A stretch of DNA of 64,000 nucleotides from Xylogone sp. PMI_703 (lineage: Eukaryota; Ascomycota; Leotiomycetes). The translations under genes and the position numbers were made by a program. Shown piece by piece: positions 20,282 through 31,591 of the stretch (its first letter is position 1; each line of letters starts with the position of its first letter). Under the pieces are notes generated by a model. That model did not search any database and was not told the origin of the DNA. It saw only the letters and a program-made list of their open reading frames with translations. The stretch is from the NCBI GenBank assembly GCA_021399445.1, contig JAJTUQ010000008.1, positions 558,001 to 622,000 of the forward strand, in the 5' to 3' direction.

Positions 20282-22998
20282 ATCACTCTAGTTTTATGTA
20301 TACTATTATAGTCTCATATTTTGTGCTCCCTGAAACAATTGCTGCCAGCTTCATCTCCGAGCCAGTTCTGGTGCTCACGCCGGGATGGCGGTACTGTCGC
20401 CGCTTTTGGCCCGACCTTTTTGATGCGTTAATACAGTAGAATAAGGCTGCCCGCATAGACGTCCCCTAAAGCTGACCCACATTTTCGCGGGAGCCAACTA
20501 TGGAAAGCTTACGGCACTCTACGTGAATCATTAGCAAAGAATTTTCTGCTATATTTTAGGCTGGCATGAGGCAAGTCTTGCATCCTGCTGGTGATTGGAT
20601 GACAGTCTTTCTCTAGACCATGGTCAATGGCTGGGCTCTTTAGGTCGTGGCTTAAGCTGTGCGTTCGAGACACTTCAAATATAGTATTTCAACTCGATGG
20701 GATGGTTGCCTTCCAAATGCAGGCCAGACGCGGTGCCTGGACTCCACGTGTTTCTGTTTATTGCGTGAGACACGTTCTAAGGCATAACGTTAGATATTCT
20801 CTTTGGGCAGCAAGGGTTTCCGAGTCACTCCAATTGACCGACAATTCAGGGTAAACGCGACTTTTCACCGCTCAGGACGACCATTAGTCACCGTAGTTAG
20901 GTAGCCGTCAAGTTGAGTACGCTACTTCACCTATTGCATAACGTGCATAGCATAGTTTTGTTAGGAGCCTCATCGATAGAACCCAAAATATTATACTTCT
21001 ATTATCATTAATATAGAACTAGCAAGGGAAAGCCAATACGTGAGTTTTTGTTCATACTGAGTAATGGTGTGAAAAGTAATACTCAATATGAATAAGTTCA
21101 TTGCGCCGCCCGCTCCCCTGCTAGTGTTGTATGAATACTTCACCATCAAAGTTATCGTCATTCAGGCCGATATAATCCAACGTGAAGTTTGTTCCTTTGA
21201 CCGTCCTTCAAAGTAAATCACGCTCCTCTGGCCAAGCACATGAAGCTGTCCCTGTGTAAAATAAAAGAAATAGTTATCCCTTTATGTTTACCAATGCATA
21301 TGTATCCACTTAGTTTCAATGAATTACCGGTGTCAAGGATTATGGCGCAGTGGTTAGGCTGGAGTGCATATAAATTGTATGGTGTGGTGACTGTATGAAC
21401 TGCTAGTTACTACATGGATTGCTGTTCAGCCACTCTCAAAATGAGCGAACCGAAAGTGATATGTCTAGAAAATATCCAGGCTGAACTGGTGGTTCAATTC
21501 GAGCTTAACTTTGGCACGTCTCACGCCGCCCGGCTGGTATCTGGACTGCGGACGTGTTGGTTAAAAAGCCGCTGATGAGATGCAGCCCTCTGCGCAATTG
21601 ATACCACAACGATCACGGGATATGACATATCTAGCGAACATAATGCAACTCTGCACAGACCGGTTTTGACCGTATAAGGTAAAAACCCTAGCTAGTTCAA
21701 AGATGTAAACCGTGAGACTCTACGGTATTGAAGTGGAGGTCAGGTGAACTGCTTTAGATGATGTTGTAGGGCATTTATAGTTGGGCAATCAATCACCAGA
21801 TAACGATAAAATGAAAGACGTCTGGCTCGCAAAGTTTTAGGATTTGAAGCTGGCATATCAAGCATCGTTAGCAAACGCGGAAGAGGAGGGGGGGGGCGGG
21901 GGGCGCAACCGAAATGTAAAATAAACTCTGCACGATAAAGCTTCAGCTTTAGTCTACGACGGAACTTTATAATTTGCAAGATCTCTTTGGATTTCTCTTT
22001 GGATTTGGGCTTTTCTTATTTGCTTGGGTTGAAATAACCTCATCTATGTTGAGCCTTGAATTTGATATATCTTATTTTTTAAACGTTGAATTTTACCCTG
22101 GAGTTTTTCACCCGGGCATTTGGATCAGCCTAGTATTACCAGTTAACTCCGTGATGTACGTAACGTAACATACGTGGGCCAACATTCTTGTGGTGATATT
22201 ACCAATAAATCTCGAAAAACCTAGGATACCGTACAAAACAGCTAACATCAAGTGACCGAAGAATACGCGATGGGTGAGGAGACATGCAGCACAAAGGACA
22301 CCAACCATCGAGACTTGATTCTAAACTAGGAGGCTGGGTACAGATTACCCAAAACACGCATTTCAAACGTGTGGGCTGGCCTAGTCTCTTCATGTTTCGG
22401 TGGCGGTTTCGACATGGTTTCCTTAAATCCAATCAATCCAATCCGAAAGATCACCAGAGGGGCTTAAACACCCCTATCCGGTTGTTTTGTTTTGGTTGAG
22501 GAAATCATATACGTATTGTGCACCTTGAGACGCTAGGTGAATATACCTAACCATGTAACGGAGGCCTGGTGACATCGAGAGTTGAAATTCACGTCGTGGC
22601 TAGTGCGTTAGAATGAGCACCGTTAGGATACAGAAGTACATTATCGGTATGCGATACATGAATTCAGGGGAATGAAGATTAGGTTACACCGTCCTGCCTA
22701 GTAGTTAAACGTTTCAGCATAGGGCATAGCCATCAGAAGTTGAAATTGTACGCAGTAAACTAAATGCGAAACATCTAACTAGCGGTGTACTGTAATAACG
22801 GCGACACTTTCTTGGCTGATTAACTCTTTTTGATGTAGCTACTGTCCCCGTTTTCGACAACACTACTGTATGGATTCTCAATCCTTAGCGGACTTGCAGG
22901 TAGCCTTAATGTGCTTATTGCTCATCTGAAACCTTTTCCTAGAACAACACGCAACTTCTTAGAATTTTCCTTGCTACAACTGCATTTTAGGCGGCAAT
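20282..22998. other. gene-free region; possible tRNA-like SINE head
   Basis: Short frames only (for example near 22.2-22.5 kb) without recognisable domains. At 21340-21360 lies ATGGCGCAGTGGTTAGGC, which fits an RNA polymerase III A box. The same segment recurs on the minus strand near 59785. A B-box-like GGTTCAATTCGAG is present at about 21491 but too far away for a tRNA. A G-rich tract is at 21888-21903. Confidence 0.35.
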
Positions 22999-23697
22999 AT
23001 GCTGGCTGAAGATTCATTGCTAGAAGCCGTGAGAAAGAACGATCAAAACTTGATCAAACTAATTCTCGGCAACAATGCCAATATCAACATCCAAGACAAG
23101 AATGGTGTCACCCCGTTAAGGCTAGCAGTACAGCTAGAGGACGAGAGTACAGTCAAGCTATTACTTGAGCATCACGCTAATATCAATTTCAAAGACAAAG
23201 AAAATCGATTAGAGGACGACAGGCCTCTGTCAGAAGAGACTGAGTCATTTTCAGAAAACGAAGAGTCTCTCGAAGACGATAGCCTTTGGTTGGGAGACGA
23301 CGAGCCTCTTTTTGAAGCAATAAGGAAGGGAAATAAAGGTTTGGTCAATCTGCTACTGGATTATCACGCCAACATTAACTCCGTATCGATGTGCTCCACA
23401 CCGTTGGCGCGAGCAGTAGAAAAACAAGATGAGGGCATGGTGGAACTGCTTCTCAACCGTGGTGCAGACCCCGATCCAGAAGACGACGAATATGACATGC
23501 CCCTATTGGAAGCTGTGAGACTAAAAAACCATAACTTGGTTGAACTATTACGCAAACGCCGTGCCAAAATATTTCTCCAAGACGAGTTTGGCTTCTCGCC
23601 ATTCTGGTGGGCATATCATGACAACGACAAGAGTATGCTAAAGCTACTACTTGGCACAACCAATGATTTTGGTAGTTGGTATGGTTCCTCCACCTAA
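22999..23697 (+). CDS. ankyrin-repeat protein
   Basis: A single-exon frame of 232 codons. Ankyrin helices recur: SLLEAVRKNDQNLIKLIL, then NGVTPLRLAVQ with STVKLLLEHHANIN, PLFEAIRKGNKGLVNLLL, TPLARAVEKQDEGMVELLL and PLLEAVRLKNHNLVELL. That is about six repeats, interrupted by an acidic Ser/Glu/Asp linker (residues about 74-100). Ankyrin stacks mediate protein-protein contacts; no catalytic or NLR domain is attached, so this may be a free-standing ankyrin protein or the tail of a former NLR. No intron needed. The ATG at 22999 follows a gene-free stretch. Confidence 0.75.
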   Translation: MLAEDSLLEAVRKNDQNLIKLILGNNANINIQDKNGVTPLRLAVQLEDESTVKLLLEHHANINFKDKENRLEDDRPLSEETESFSENEESLEDDSLWLGDDEPLFEAIRKGNKGLVNLLLDYHANINSVSMCSTPLARAVEKQDEGMVELLLNRGADPDPEDDEYDMPLLEAVRLKNHNLVELLRKRRAKIFLQDEFGFSPFWWAYHDNDKSMLKLLLGTTNDFGSWYGSST

Positions 23698-24156
23698 AGT
23701 TTCTTTCAATGGTTAACATCGACTAGTCCGCAACATTCTAATTGCATTACAGTAGATCTTCGCGAAGAAGGCTCTTGTCATGTAACCAAAAGTCCTGAGA
23801 AAGTTTTCTTTTTAGCCTCCCATGCCTTGTAACAGGCAAGGAATATCCGTTTAGATTTGGCAGTAACTGGTTAGTTTTAAGAGCCTGTAATTAGAAAAAG
23901 GAATTCTATCAGATGATCAGAACGCAGATAGTTGTTTCCGAATATTATCTTATATATATGAATGGGGGTCCTAATAATCTTGACGGCAAGACGGCACTGG
24001 GTTTTAATGGCTCTATACAGGAGGCCGGATCTTGCTCATTTTGAACTGAGCCTCCAAATTACTATGGGGCAGAGACTCAATCAATTGTAGATACAGATGC
24101 TACACTACTACAGTGGGGTAAGCCCATAATATAGGGGTAAATGTGAAACTCTAATA
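23698..24156. other. no gene recognised
   Basis: AT-rich intergenic DNA between the ankyrin gene and the pogo-type transposon end. No supported frame. Confidence 0.35.
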
Positions 24157-24391
24157 ACGTAAATCCCGGTTCAAGCGAACACCCGGTTCAAACGAACACT
24201 CCCCACCAAATCATCAATTTTATCAACCACCTTGAATTCAAACAATTATTACTCAACCAAAACACGCTCCAATGCCAAAAATTCCACATGCACAACAAGA
24301 AGGAAGGATTCTTCTTGCCATTGCTAGTGATGCTCTCATGGAGTTTATTGTTGAATTATACGCCTACTTACGGCCACTTTTGTTATTTTAA
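24157..24391 (+). mobile_element. truncated pogo/Fot-type transposon, 5' end only
   Basis: Preceded by TA, the sequence starts ACGTAAATCCCGG and contains two copies of an 18-bp motif (CCCGGTTCAARCGAACAC), a subterminal pattern typical of fungal pogo/Fot elements. At 24272 an ATG opens a 39-codon frame, MPKIPHAQQEGRILLAIAS, resembling the N-terminal helix-turn-helix start of Fot-type transposases, before it becomes nonsense and stops at 24391. The rest of the element is missing. Confidence 0.6.
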
Positions 24392-25153
24392 TAATCACCT
24401 AAACCACCGAGATATCCAAATATATATAGGCCTCTTGTTATAGTCCTACATGCAATTCAATGGTTCTGAATACACTGTATACATTCCCGTATTTCCTTAA
24501 CGGTATTTTGGTGTTTTCCGCGGCAAATGGCAACTGGCCTGTCTGAGGCCCTTTTGGCAGCGGAAAAGTTCAAATAGATCCTTCCAAATTGCCAGCAATT
24601 CAGAAGACCCCTCTTCTGCAGCTTGGAGCACGTCTCCGTCGGCTAGCATCCGCTGAGTCCTTGACGGACGCCCTCTGTTATTTCTTCCTCGGAATGTGGT
24701 GCTCGGCGGCTGAGTGTCCTTATAGTTGAGTGTTAGTTCCAGACTGAGTGTCTTACAGTCAGGTGCAAAATTGGTTTCCCAATGCGAACTTTATGTTTTT
24801 GTTTTAGTCCTATAACCTTTGGAGCGCCAATACTATTGTAGTTAGACCGTTACCTGCCACCAGATAACCGAACCCTTTTCCCTGTAGCGCACATGTCTAG
24901 AAATATATTGTTGCCCGAGTAATAAGGCTCTAAAGTTATGCAACGATTAGCATTATCCGACATCGGTACAAACTAGGAGGCACAATATTCTTCTATCAAT
25001 GTGGATGTTACCCTTTTTTATTAATAATTCTTGTTTATTAAAATGCCTTTAATACGAACAATAGCCTATTTACTATTCTAGTAATACATAAGCTACACGG
25101 TAAAATACTAGTTACTTATTTGTGTGGATTCAACAATGTTGATTACTGAATGG
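24392..25153. other. no gene recognised
   Basis: AT-rich sequence without supported frames, terminal repeats or tandem arrays. Confidence 0.35.
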
Positions 25154-25918
25154 TCATACTCCTACTTCTGCCAAATTTATAAGTACAGAACTTCCATCTT
25201 GCTCCCATTTCTTTAAAGTATTCCGCGAGGAAACTGTATCAGGATGATTTTCACCCAGCTTTTGTTGCTGTAACTGGAAGCATTTTTTCATTAGTTTTAA
25301 GGCCTCACAATTGCGACTTTGAGACTTCCAAGTAAACGCCAGATTGGCCATGCTGGTCAGCGTGGACGGATGCTCTTGTCCCAGTACTCTCTTTCTCGTC
25401 TCCATCACTTGCACCTCCAGCTTTTCTGCCTCATTCCATCGTCCTTGATCCCTATATACCGAACCTGCCATTTGCATACTACTCAAAGTATCCTTATGCT
25501 TTTGGCCAAATAGTTTTTTCCGTATTTCCATTGATTGTACTGCCAATTTCTCAGCATCAGCTAAGCTCCCTTTTCTCCATGCATACCAAGCTGCTTTATA
25601 TTGCAGAGAAGCCCAGTCTTCCAAGACATCTAAAGACTCTGGCTGCTGTTCTGCTGCTAATTTTGCATGCGGGAAGAGCATCTGGGACTGTGCCTAATTC
25701 TCATATTCGCCTGTTGGAAATTCCGCACATAAAATCCGGATAAATTGTTGTCTCCATTTTCCTAGCTGGCCATTAGCTTTAAGCCACGTTCTCATTGCCA
25801 ATTGTACAAGAGCATGCATTTCGAAACTTGTGTTATCTGCATTGATGGAGAATTGGGGTCCGAGAATCCGCATTTTCTGCCAACGCTTTTGCGAAATGGA
25901 TGCAGGTAGCAGTTTCAT
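25154..25918 (-). pseudogene. C-terminal remnant of an NB-ARC-TPR (NLR) gene
   Basis: The upstream frame (25918-25694) holds the end of an NB-ARC/winged-helix region, FEMHALVQLAMRTWL, a hallmark of fungal NB-ARC-TPR proteins. It stops at a TAG (25694-25696) that sits in the same frame as the downstream TPR block (25681-25154), so a single nonsense codon interrupts one gene; TGG to TAG is the simplest explanation. The TPR block has kinesin-light-chain-type repeats (GRWNEAEKLEVQVMETRK, LGQEHPSTLTSMANLA, LGENHPDTVSS). The P-loop and effector domain are absent, and upstream of 25918 the sequence is unrelated. It differs from the NLR of element 2 and has no family TIRs nearby. Confidence 0.75.
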
Positions 25919-27225
25919 TTATAAAAAGCTACTGGCCGTAGGTCAGTAGCCCAAAATACTACAGATACGTATAAAGCTTGAATCAATATATGAGGATAGA
26001 GCCGAAATTAACTTGACACATGACCTTAAGGGGTGCGAAGTACCCCCTCCTTTGAGCGTAGCGAAAAGCGAGCGAAGCTTGTTCTCAACTAACTTATTAT
26101 GCCCAGAATTCCACCAAACAAGCTGCACTTCAAATTCTCAATATGTTCGATAACTGGTGTATACACTTGATCGATGGTATTAATAGTGTTGTCAAAACGA
26201 GATTGCCTAGCGGCTCGGTCAGATGCTCCACTTCATTTTGGATTCCATTTTCGGCCCCTTCCTATTAGGGACTAGTGCAGCAAAGCTCAGCCTTCACGAC
26301 CATCCGATGCCAACGTTACTAAGGCTGTTTAGGCAATTTCGCACTGCCCATTAAAAGAGACACCTGAAACGTCAGACGAAGGTAGTGGTGACCAATTAGC
26401 AGGCATATGCATAGGAGAGAGTAGAACAAATGGATGGTTGCTGCTATGACAACCGAGAAATCCGGAAAGACACTAACATGGTCCGCATTTCTGCCTTAAC
26501 TTGACACTTAAGATTCGTCGATAGAAAAGGTTATAGTACAGAGAAGGTGTCCACTATGCAGAACAGCGCCAGTAGTTGAAACCGTAAGCAAAATTGGGAG
26601 TGCCGAAACGAGCATGTCTATAGACTTGAGAAAAGTCTGCCAGTTAATCTAGCCCTATGAATTGATTGAGTCATACACATTCCTATACACTAGTGGCTTA
26701 GCGGCGATGCAGTTAAGCCCAACCTCATGGCCGTAGGATCTTTCTTCACGGATAATGTGGTTATCGGCTGTGTACTCGCCCGGCGAGCTGCACAACCTGG
26801 CCAGACGACCAACCTTACACCTGCCAAATACCACGCAGATGGCCAACCTAGCTATTTTCGGAAGATTATCTGATCAGGATCACCAGGAGATACATCGGCT
26901 CATATCAACCTCCCCCTTCCCCTTAATGACGCTGTTTGTATACAAATTCCCCCGAGCAGAAATCTTTTAGTATTTTACGGGGTTTTGCTCTAACTGAATA
27001 TGTAAATAGATCAGGTACTAGTGCGATATACTTTCATCTAGGGCTACTCGATAGGTAGGCTGCTTAATTATTTAGGGAAGAGCACCGGAGCCCTACTCTC
27101 TTTCCCTTTGGACACCGCGCATAACCTCTCGATCGATCCCCAGTCTCCTTAAACCAAGTGATCCGTTTTCCCAATTCCAGCTGTCACTGTGCATAGCAAA
27201 CCTTTGTGTACTTCAAGAACTCTCT
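25919..27225. other. no gene recognised
   Basis: Only short frames. Two stretches (about 26012 and 26499) contain AACTTGACAC, which also occurs in the MULE terminal repeat at 48.8 kb, but the match is too short to claim a relic. Confidence 0.35.
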
Positions 27226-27984
27226 TCAACCTCTTAACCCCCTCAATATTGAATTTAGCACCCATTCAGATTCGCCATCCTCCATATGTTTCCTGAACTC
27301 TTGATTCTTTAAGCGTTCCAGATTTCCCCGCAATATATTTTGTAGTTTAGTCCTGAATAACCGAGACCCCGGTTGTTTGTCGGTGTTTATACCTCTATCC
27401 ACCGAAGCAAATTTAAGCTCTGGTATTTTTGAGCCGGGAGGGAGGTGTCGGATGTATTCCTGCATATCCTCTCGCACTTCTTCCTCTTCTTCACTAAGAG
27501 GGTCTGGAAATCGAGGTAGTAATTTTACATTACCGGGTATCAGGTTCCCAATATCCTCCTCGGTAGAGTCCAATATTAAGGTAATTTCGTACAAGCTAGT
27601 GAACAAACCAGCGAATATATTTTCCCCGTTCTGGCTCCCGAGCCCTTCAAGTTCCGCAGAAGTCCAATGTTGAAAAGCATAGCAATCCAATGCTAGATAG
27701 CGAATACAACCCCATTTAAGCTCAGCAAGCGGGCCACAATATGGAAGATAGATCACATCCAAAACTGGACAGAACCATATAAAGGGATCAATTTTGACAT
27801 AATATCGTGAACTCCAATTTCGGGATTCTTGGCAAAGATGAAATGTAATAGGAGTTATAGCCCCAGTACACCAACCTATCTTGTTCTCATCCCCCATGGT
27901 GCTACTATGTCGAAGTTCGATAACACGCGGAAAATGTGTTAACTCCCATATCTTACGACGGATTTCGACTGGCAAAGAGAACAT
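27226..27984 (-). CDS. 2EXR-domain protein
   Basis: A 252-codon single-exon frame. The N-terminus has the 2EXR signature, LPVEIRRKIWELTHFPRVIE, with later segments ITFHLCQESRNWSSRYY and IRYLALDCYAF typical of this large family of fungal proteins of unknown function. The C-terminal half contains an acidic run (LSEEEEEVRED) and a basic end. The usual leader (LFPKLPxEIR) is slightly shortened to FSLPVEIR after the Met, which still allows this start. 2EXR genes are abundant in accessory regions of filamentous ascomycetes. Confidence 0.8.
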   Translation of the reverse strand: MFSLPVEIRRKIWELTHFPRVIELRHSSTMGDENKIGWCTGAITPITFHLCQESRNWSSRYYVKIDPFIWFCPVLDVIYLPYCGPLAELKWGCIRYLALDCYAFQHWTSAELEGLGSQNGENIFAGLFTSLYEITLILDSTEEDIGNLIPGNVKLLPRFPDPLSEEEEEVREDMQEYIRHLPPGSKIPELKFASVDRGINTDKQPGSRLFRTKLQNILRGNLERLKNQEFRKHMEDGESEWVLNSILRGLRG

Positions 27985-28903
27985 TTCACAAGTGACTTTA
28001 ACTTTCTAATTGGTCGCTAAAAGAATGTAAGTAAAAGCCCCCCACAGTCTCACGCGAGGATGAACACCAAAGCACAATGTAATAAAAATTAAAATTAGAC
28101 GTTTTGACATACAGCAGAATCACCTCTTAAGTAAAACGTTCTTAACGCTTCAAATTTTGAAAAGATATACTATAAAGTCAATAGCTTTCTCGGGCGACTG
28201 TCCATAACAAAGAGTTCTAACTATACTCGTACGTTCAGTGGCTGCACCTCTTTTTATACTTAACTGTCTGTTGCACAGATAGCTTTTATCGCAGCCCTAT
28301 TTCTTCTCTGTCGTACAGTACAAGCGGTGAAGCGGGGAATCGGATATTTTGGAGTCAATTGCGGGAATGAGCGCAAGATTGTGCAGTCCACACCAATCAT
28401 CGATCGCATGTTTGACCGGTGCGAGGAGACTGCTCCGGTGGCGCCTTGTTTCGCTGGCTGCGGAGCACCCAGCGTGATGAGTGCTATCGGAAACCCTTTA
28501 CGCTGGTTGCTCTCTAGGCCAGCACCACAAAGTATCGCCGATGAGTATTTCAGTATTGATGAAGACGAAGACGAACTATCAACCAGTCTACCCCTTCATA
28601 ACTTTCTATTGTCTAACAAAAGTTTAAATCTAACTCGATGCTGTATCACAGCCTACGAGTTCCAGAATCGAGACTGATGAGTGGAACGCATGGTTTAAAA
28701 TAACGGTGCTGCTAGTGTGATTTGCCTGACTAGTTCCAGAATCAATTGATTCGTTCTTGTACTTATTTATGTCCACCGTGGTAACGTGGGATATATCACA
28801 TCCTTGCAAGTATCAAATGCTTGGTTCGAGTGATTCATACATTTTTGTCAACAAGCTTGATTTGAGGCGTTATCTGGCGTCATGCCCACATCAGGGATCC
28901 GCT
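27985..28903. other. no confident gene
   Basis: A plus-strand frame at 28327-28677 (116 codons, GTG first codon, contains CFAGCGAPSVMSAIG and an acidic DEDEDEL run) could be a relic but has no ATG-supported start or known domain. The remainder is AT-rich. Confidence 0.25.
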
Positions 28904-29032
28904 GTATCAAACATGGCGCTGCCCGGTAATACTGGCAAGGGAGCCCCCGCAGACTAGAGGCTGTCCGCAGGTGTTGAAACGAGACAAGCACCACTCCAAG
29001 CTTTGCGGACCCAGTTATTTCCACTGAGTATG
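28904..29032 (-). repeat. dispersed repeat copy A, inverted relative to 62763-62917
   Basis: In reverse complement this segment begins CATACTCAGTGG and ends near the shared block GGGCAGCGCCATGTTTGATA. It aligns with 62763-62917 on the plus strand with scattered substitutions and lacks a stretch of roughly 25 bases. The family is unidentified; it could be part of an LTR or a MITE. Confidence 0.8.
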
Positions 29033-29696
29033 TACATCACTGCCTCAGTACCACTCCCTATATCCCTATATGACAGGTTAATCAGTTTCAATTTCCGTGA
29101 CTCACTACTGTGGGATGCCTTACGTCTCCATTTCTGCCTAAGCGGCTACAAGAGTTACCGCTCCCAATCTCACAAATTTCACGCTCAGCTAGTCATGGTA
29201 ACCCCCAATCTTCTAGACACAAGCCAGAGATCTAGTCTGCCGTGCGTCTTTCCTTACGTCCAGTCCCAGCCAGCACATAATAACTCAAATGAATGGTCCC
29301 AGCCTCCAAGCAGCCAGCCTCAGAAGACTGATGAGCTGTTGTTCTAAAATGTAACCGTTAGCACAATATTAGTCAACCTAGCACCATTTACATGTTAGAG
29401 GACCTGTTTGTAACAAATAGAGAGTATCGGTCTTGAGGATTGATTGGCATTGTCGAACTGGGGTACAATGTACTGCTTACAGCATCAGGGCGTCCGGATG
29501 CGGCATCTCTACCTCGTAGTCCCAGGGGAACGTTGATAGACGTGTTTGGATCATGAATCACCCTGGGTCGATGTATGCCCGAGAACCAGAAACGATGCTC
29601 ACATTGCTCTTCTTTTTGGCTGGGGCCATGTTCCTCACACCTGGGACTGCGTTAGTCTACAACATTTCTTCTCCTGGACGATAGGGGTTGAGTATC
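29033..29696. other. no gene recognised
   Basis: A plus-strand frame at 29003-29347 overlaps the dispersed repeat and shows no domain. The rest holds only short frames. Confidence 0.3.
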
Positions 29697-31533
29697 CTAC
29701 GCTGCGTGAAGCCCGTGGGCCAGATCTGCCGGTGGTGCTGCAATTGTCACCGACACCCGACTGGCTTCCTCGCTATCCTTATCACTATTCGTACTGCTAA
29801 TACCACTATCGCTGCTGATACTATTGTCCTTGTTGCTAGTACCACTATCGCTGCTGATAATGCTGTCTTCCTCACCACTAGTAGCGCTGTTCTCACTGCT
29901 ACTACCATCATCGCAATCCTCATCCTCTCCAGACTGCACTATCGATTGCGGTGGAGGGATTTCAACATCAATATGATGTTCCTCTAAATCCACAACATCC
30001 CTGACAAAGATCCTGGAACGGTTACCACGAACATCAACCGTGGGCATCTTTCTAAGTGGACGCGGGACAGAGTCTTCAGTGTGCCTTGATATTGTGGTTT
30101 CTGTTCTGGGTCCGATGGAAAAAAGTCCGCTTCGACGTGCACGGCATACGAGGATCCTCGAACCAACTATAAGAACTTGACATGCACAGATGGGATCATG
30201 ACATCCCGGACTGTCCCAGATGCCGTTGAGTACCGGGTCTGAATGAGTGTCGTGCTGCATCGACCTATGAAGCTCGAGGGTTTTGAAAGATCCATTCTTA
30301 AATACTGCGAGCAGAGCATGATCGTTCACGGACCAGATGTCAAATACTTTGATGTCAGGGCAAACAGCTTGCGTTGCTATTGAATTGCCAGACTCGAATA
30401 TTTTTTTCGTAAGATGTCATGATAGCTAATCGCCTATTGAATTGCCAGACTCGAATATTTTTTCGTAAGATGTCATAATAGCTAACCGCCGTTCAGACGG
30501 TGGATCTCCAGCCTGGTTTCCGCTGGGCAGGAACCGTACTTTGGTTACAATGCCCGGTGTTGATGCGTGAAGGATGTAAGCCAGCGTGCTCAAGCGCCAC
30601 ACCTTTACCTCTCCATTAGCACAGCCGGCCGCGATCAAATCCTCCTCTGTGTCAATATCCATAGCTGTAATAGCACCCATGCCATCCAGCAGAGTTGCGT
30701 GAGAAGTGTATGTATCGAGATCCCACCAGTTTAAGGCGCCATCATCGGTAGCGAAGACAAGAAAGTTGTGTATCTGGTAATGACACTCCTCTTGGCGGCA
30801 CAAGGGATTAGACGTGGGTCGACAAGGAACAAGACAAGGCTTGAAGACGGAATGAAAGCCATGGATGATTTTCATCAACCGTAAATTGTCAATGCCAATC
30901 TTCCATATCATCACCGATCCATCATATCCGAGACTAATAAGCCGATCACCCTCATTGGCATCTGGAATAACATGAAGATACTCCACACCAGACGCATGGG
31001 TGGCCCACATCTCGGAACCTAACTGGTCGAGGCTCGAAACAAAGATGTCGCCGGTTGAGGATCCGAAGAAGAACAACCCTTGCTGCTTTGAGAATGCCAT
31101 GTCCATTATCTGGTCACCGATGAGAGTTGTCACAACATCATTAAGGTCCCAAACAAGTTTGCCATTATTGTTGGTAATATGGAGATCCAAGTTGATGCCT
31201 TGGAGCTCTTTGTATGTCTTATTGCATCTAGTCAGATTAGCAGTCAACCAAGAACCATTATGACGAGATTCTAATTTAATGTTCTTAGCAGTCTTGGTGA
31301 AACCGTTGGTATTACGACTAAACCAGCCTATTTCCGAACTAAGTAAATGACAAATTCAAATCTACAAGCCAAGTGAAGCAAAAGCTCTTACCATCATCAT
31401 TGCCAATTACTCTATCTAGGTTCAGGCTTGCGTCGAGCCACTCTCCTTTCCTCGTCTGAGCCATAGCATAGAGAATCGTGCAATCTCCTTCCACACTCAC
31501 TCGAATGTTTCTGGTAGTCCGAGAGAAATACAT
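29697..31533 (-). pseudogene. CVNH-WD40 fusion protein, disrupted by a 57-bp duplication
   Basis: Exon 1 starts at the ATG at 31533 (MYFSRTTRNIRV), the normal start of a cyanovirin-N homology (CVNH) domain. Intron 31391-31328 (GTAAGA...AAATAG, 64 nt) joins GNDDG to WFSRNTNGFTKTAKNI, completing a CVNH domain of about 100 residues (SLNLDRVIGNDDG and NNNGKLVWDL being the paired repeats). CVNH modules bind mannose-rich glycans. WD40-type repeats follow (LISLGYDGSVMIWKI, LVFATDDGALNWWDL, LIAAGCANGEVKVWRL). At 30377-30490 a 57-bp segment is tandemly duplicated and the first frame stops at 30426. Downstream an open frame with the same kind of sequence (IKVFDIWSVNDHALLAVF) continues to 29697, ending in a Ser/Asp/Glu-rich tail. 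Without the duplication the parts could form one protein of about 550-600 residues. Confidence 0.75.
30377..30490. repeat. 57-bp tandem duplication inside the CVNH-WD40 gene
   Basis: Copy A 30377-30433 and copy B 30434-30490 differ by three or four changes, including seven versus six T in a homopolymer. The unit length is a multiple of three but the homopolymer difference and a stop at the junction break the coding frame. Confidence 0.92.
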
Positions 31534-31591
31534 TCTAATTTGAATGGTAGTTAGATAATGACAGATGAGGAAAATCAATAAGGGGATAATT

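Noticed and set aside
21888..21903. G-quadruplex
   Set aside because: A single G-rich run split by one C does not make a supported regulatory structure.
29546..29987. Plus-strand frames opposite the acidic tail of the WD40 gene
   Set aside because: They are shadows of the Ser/Asp-rich repeat-like coding sequence on the minus strand.
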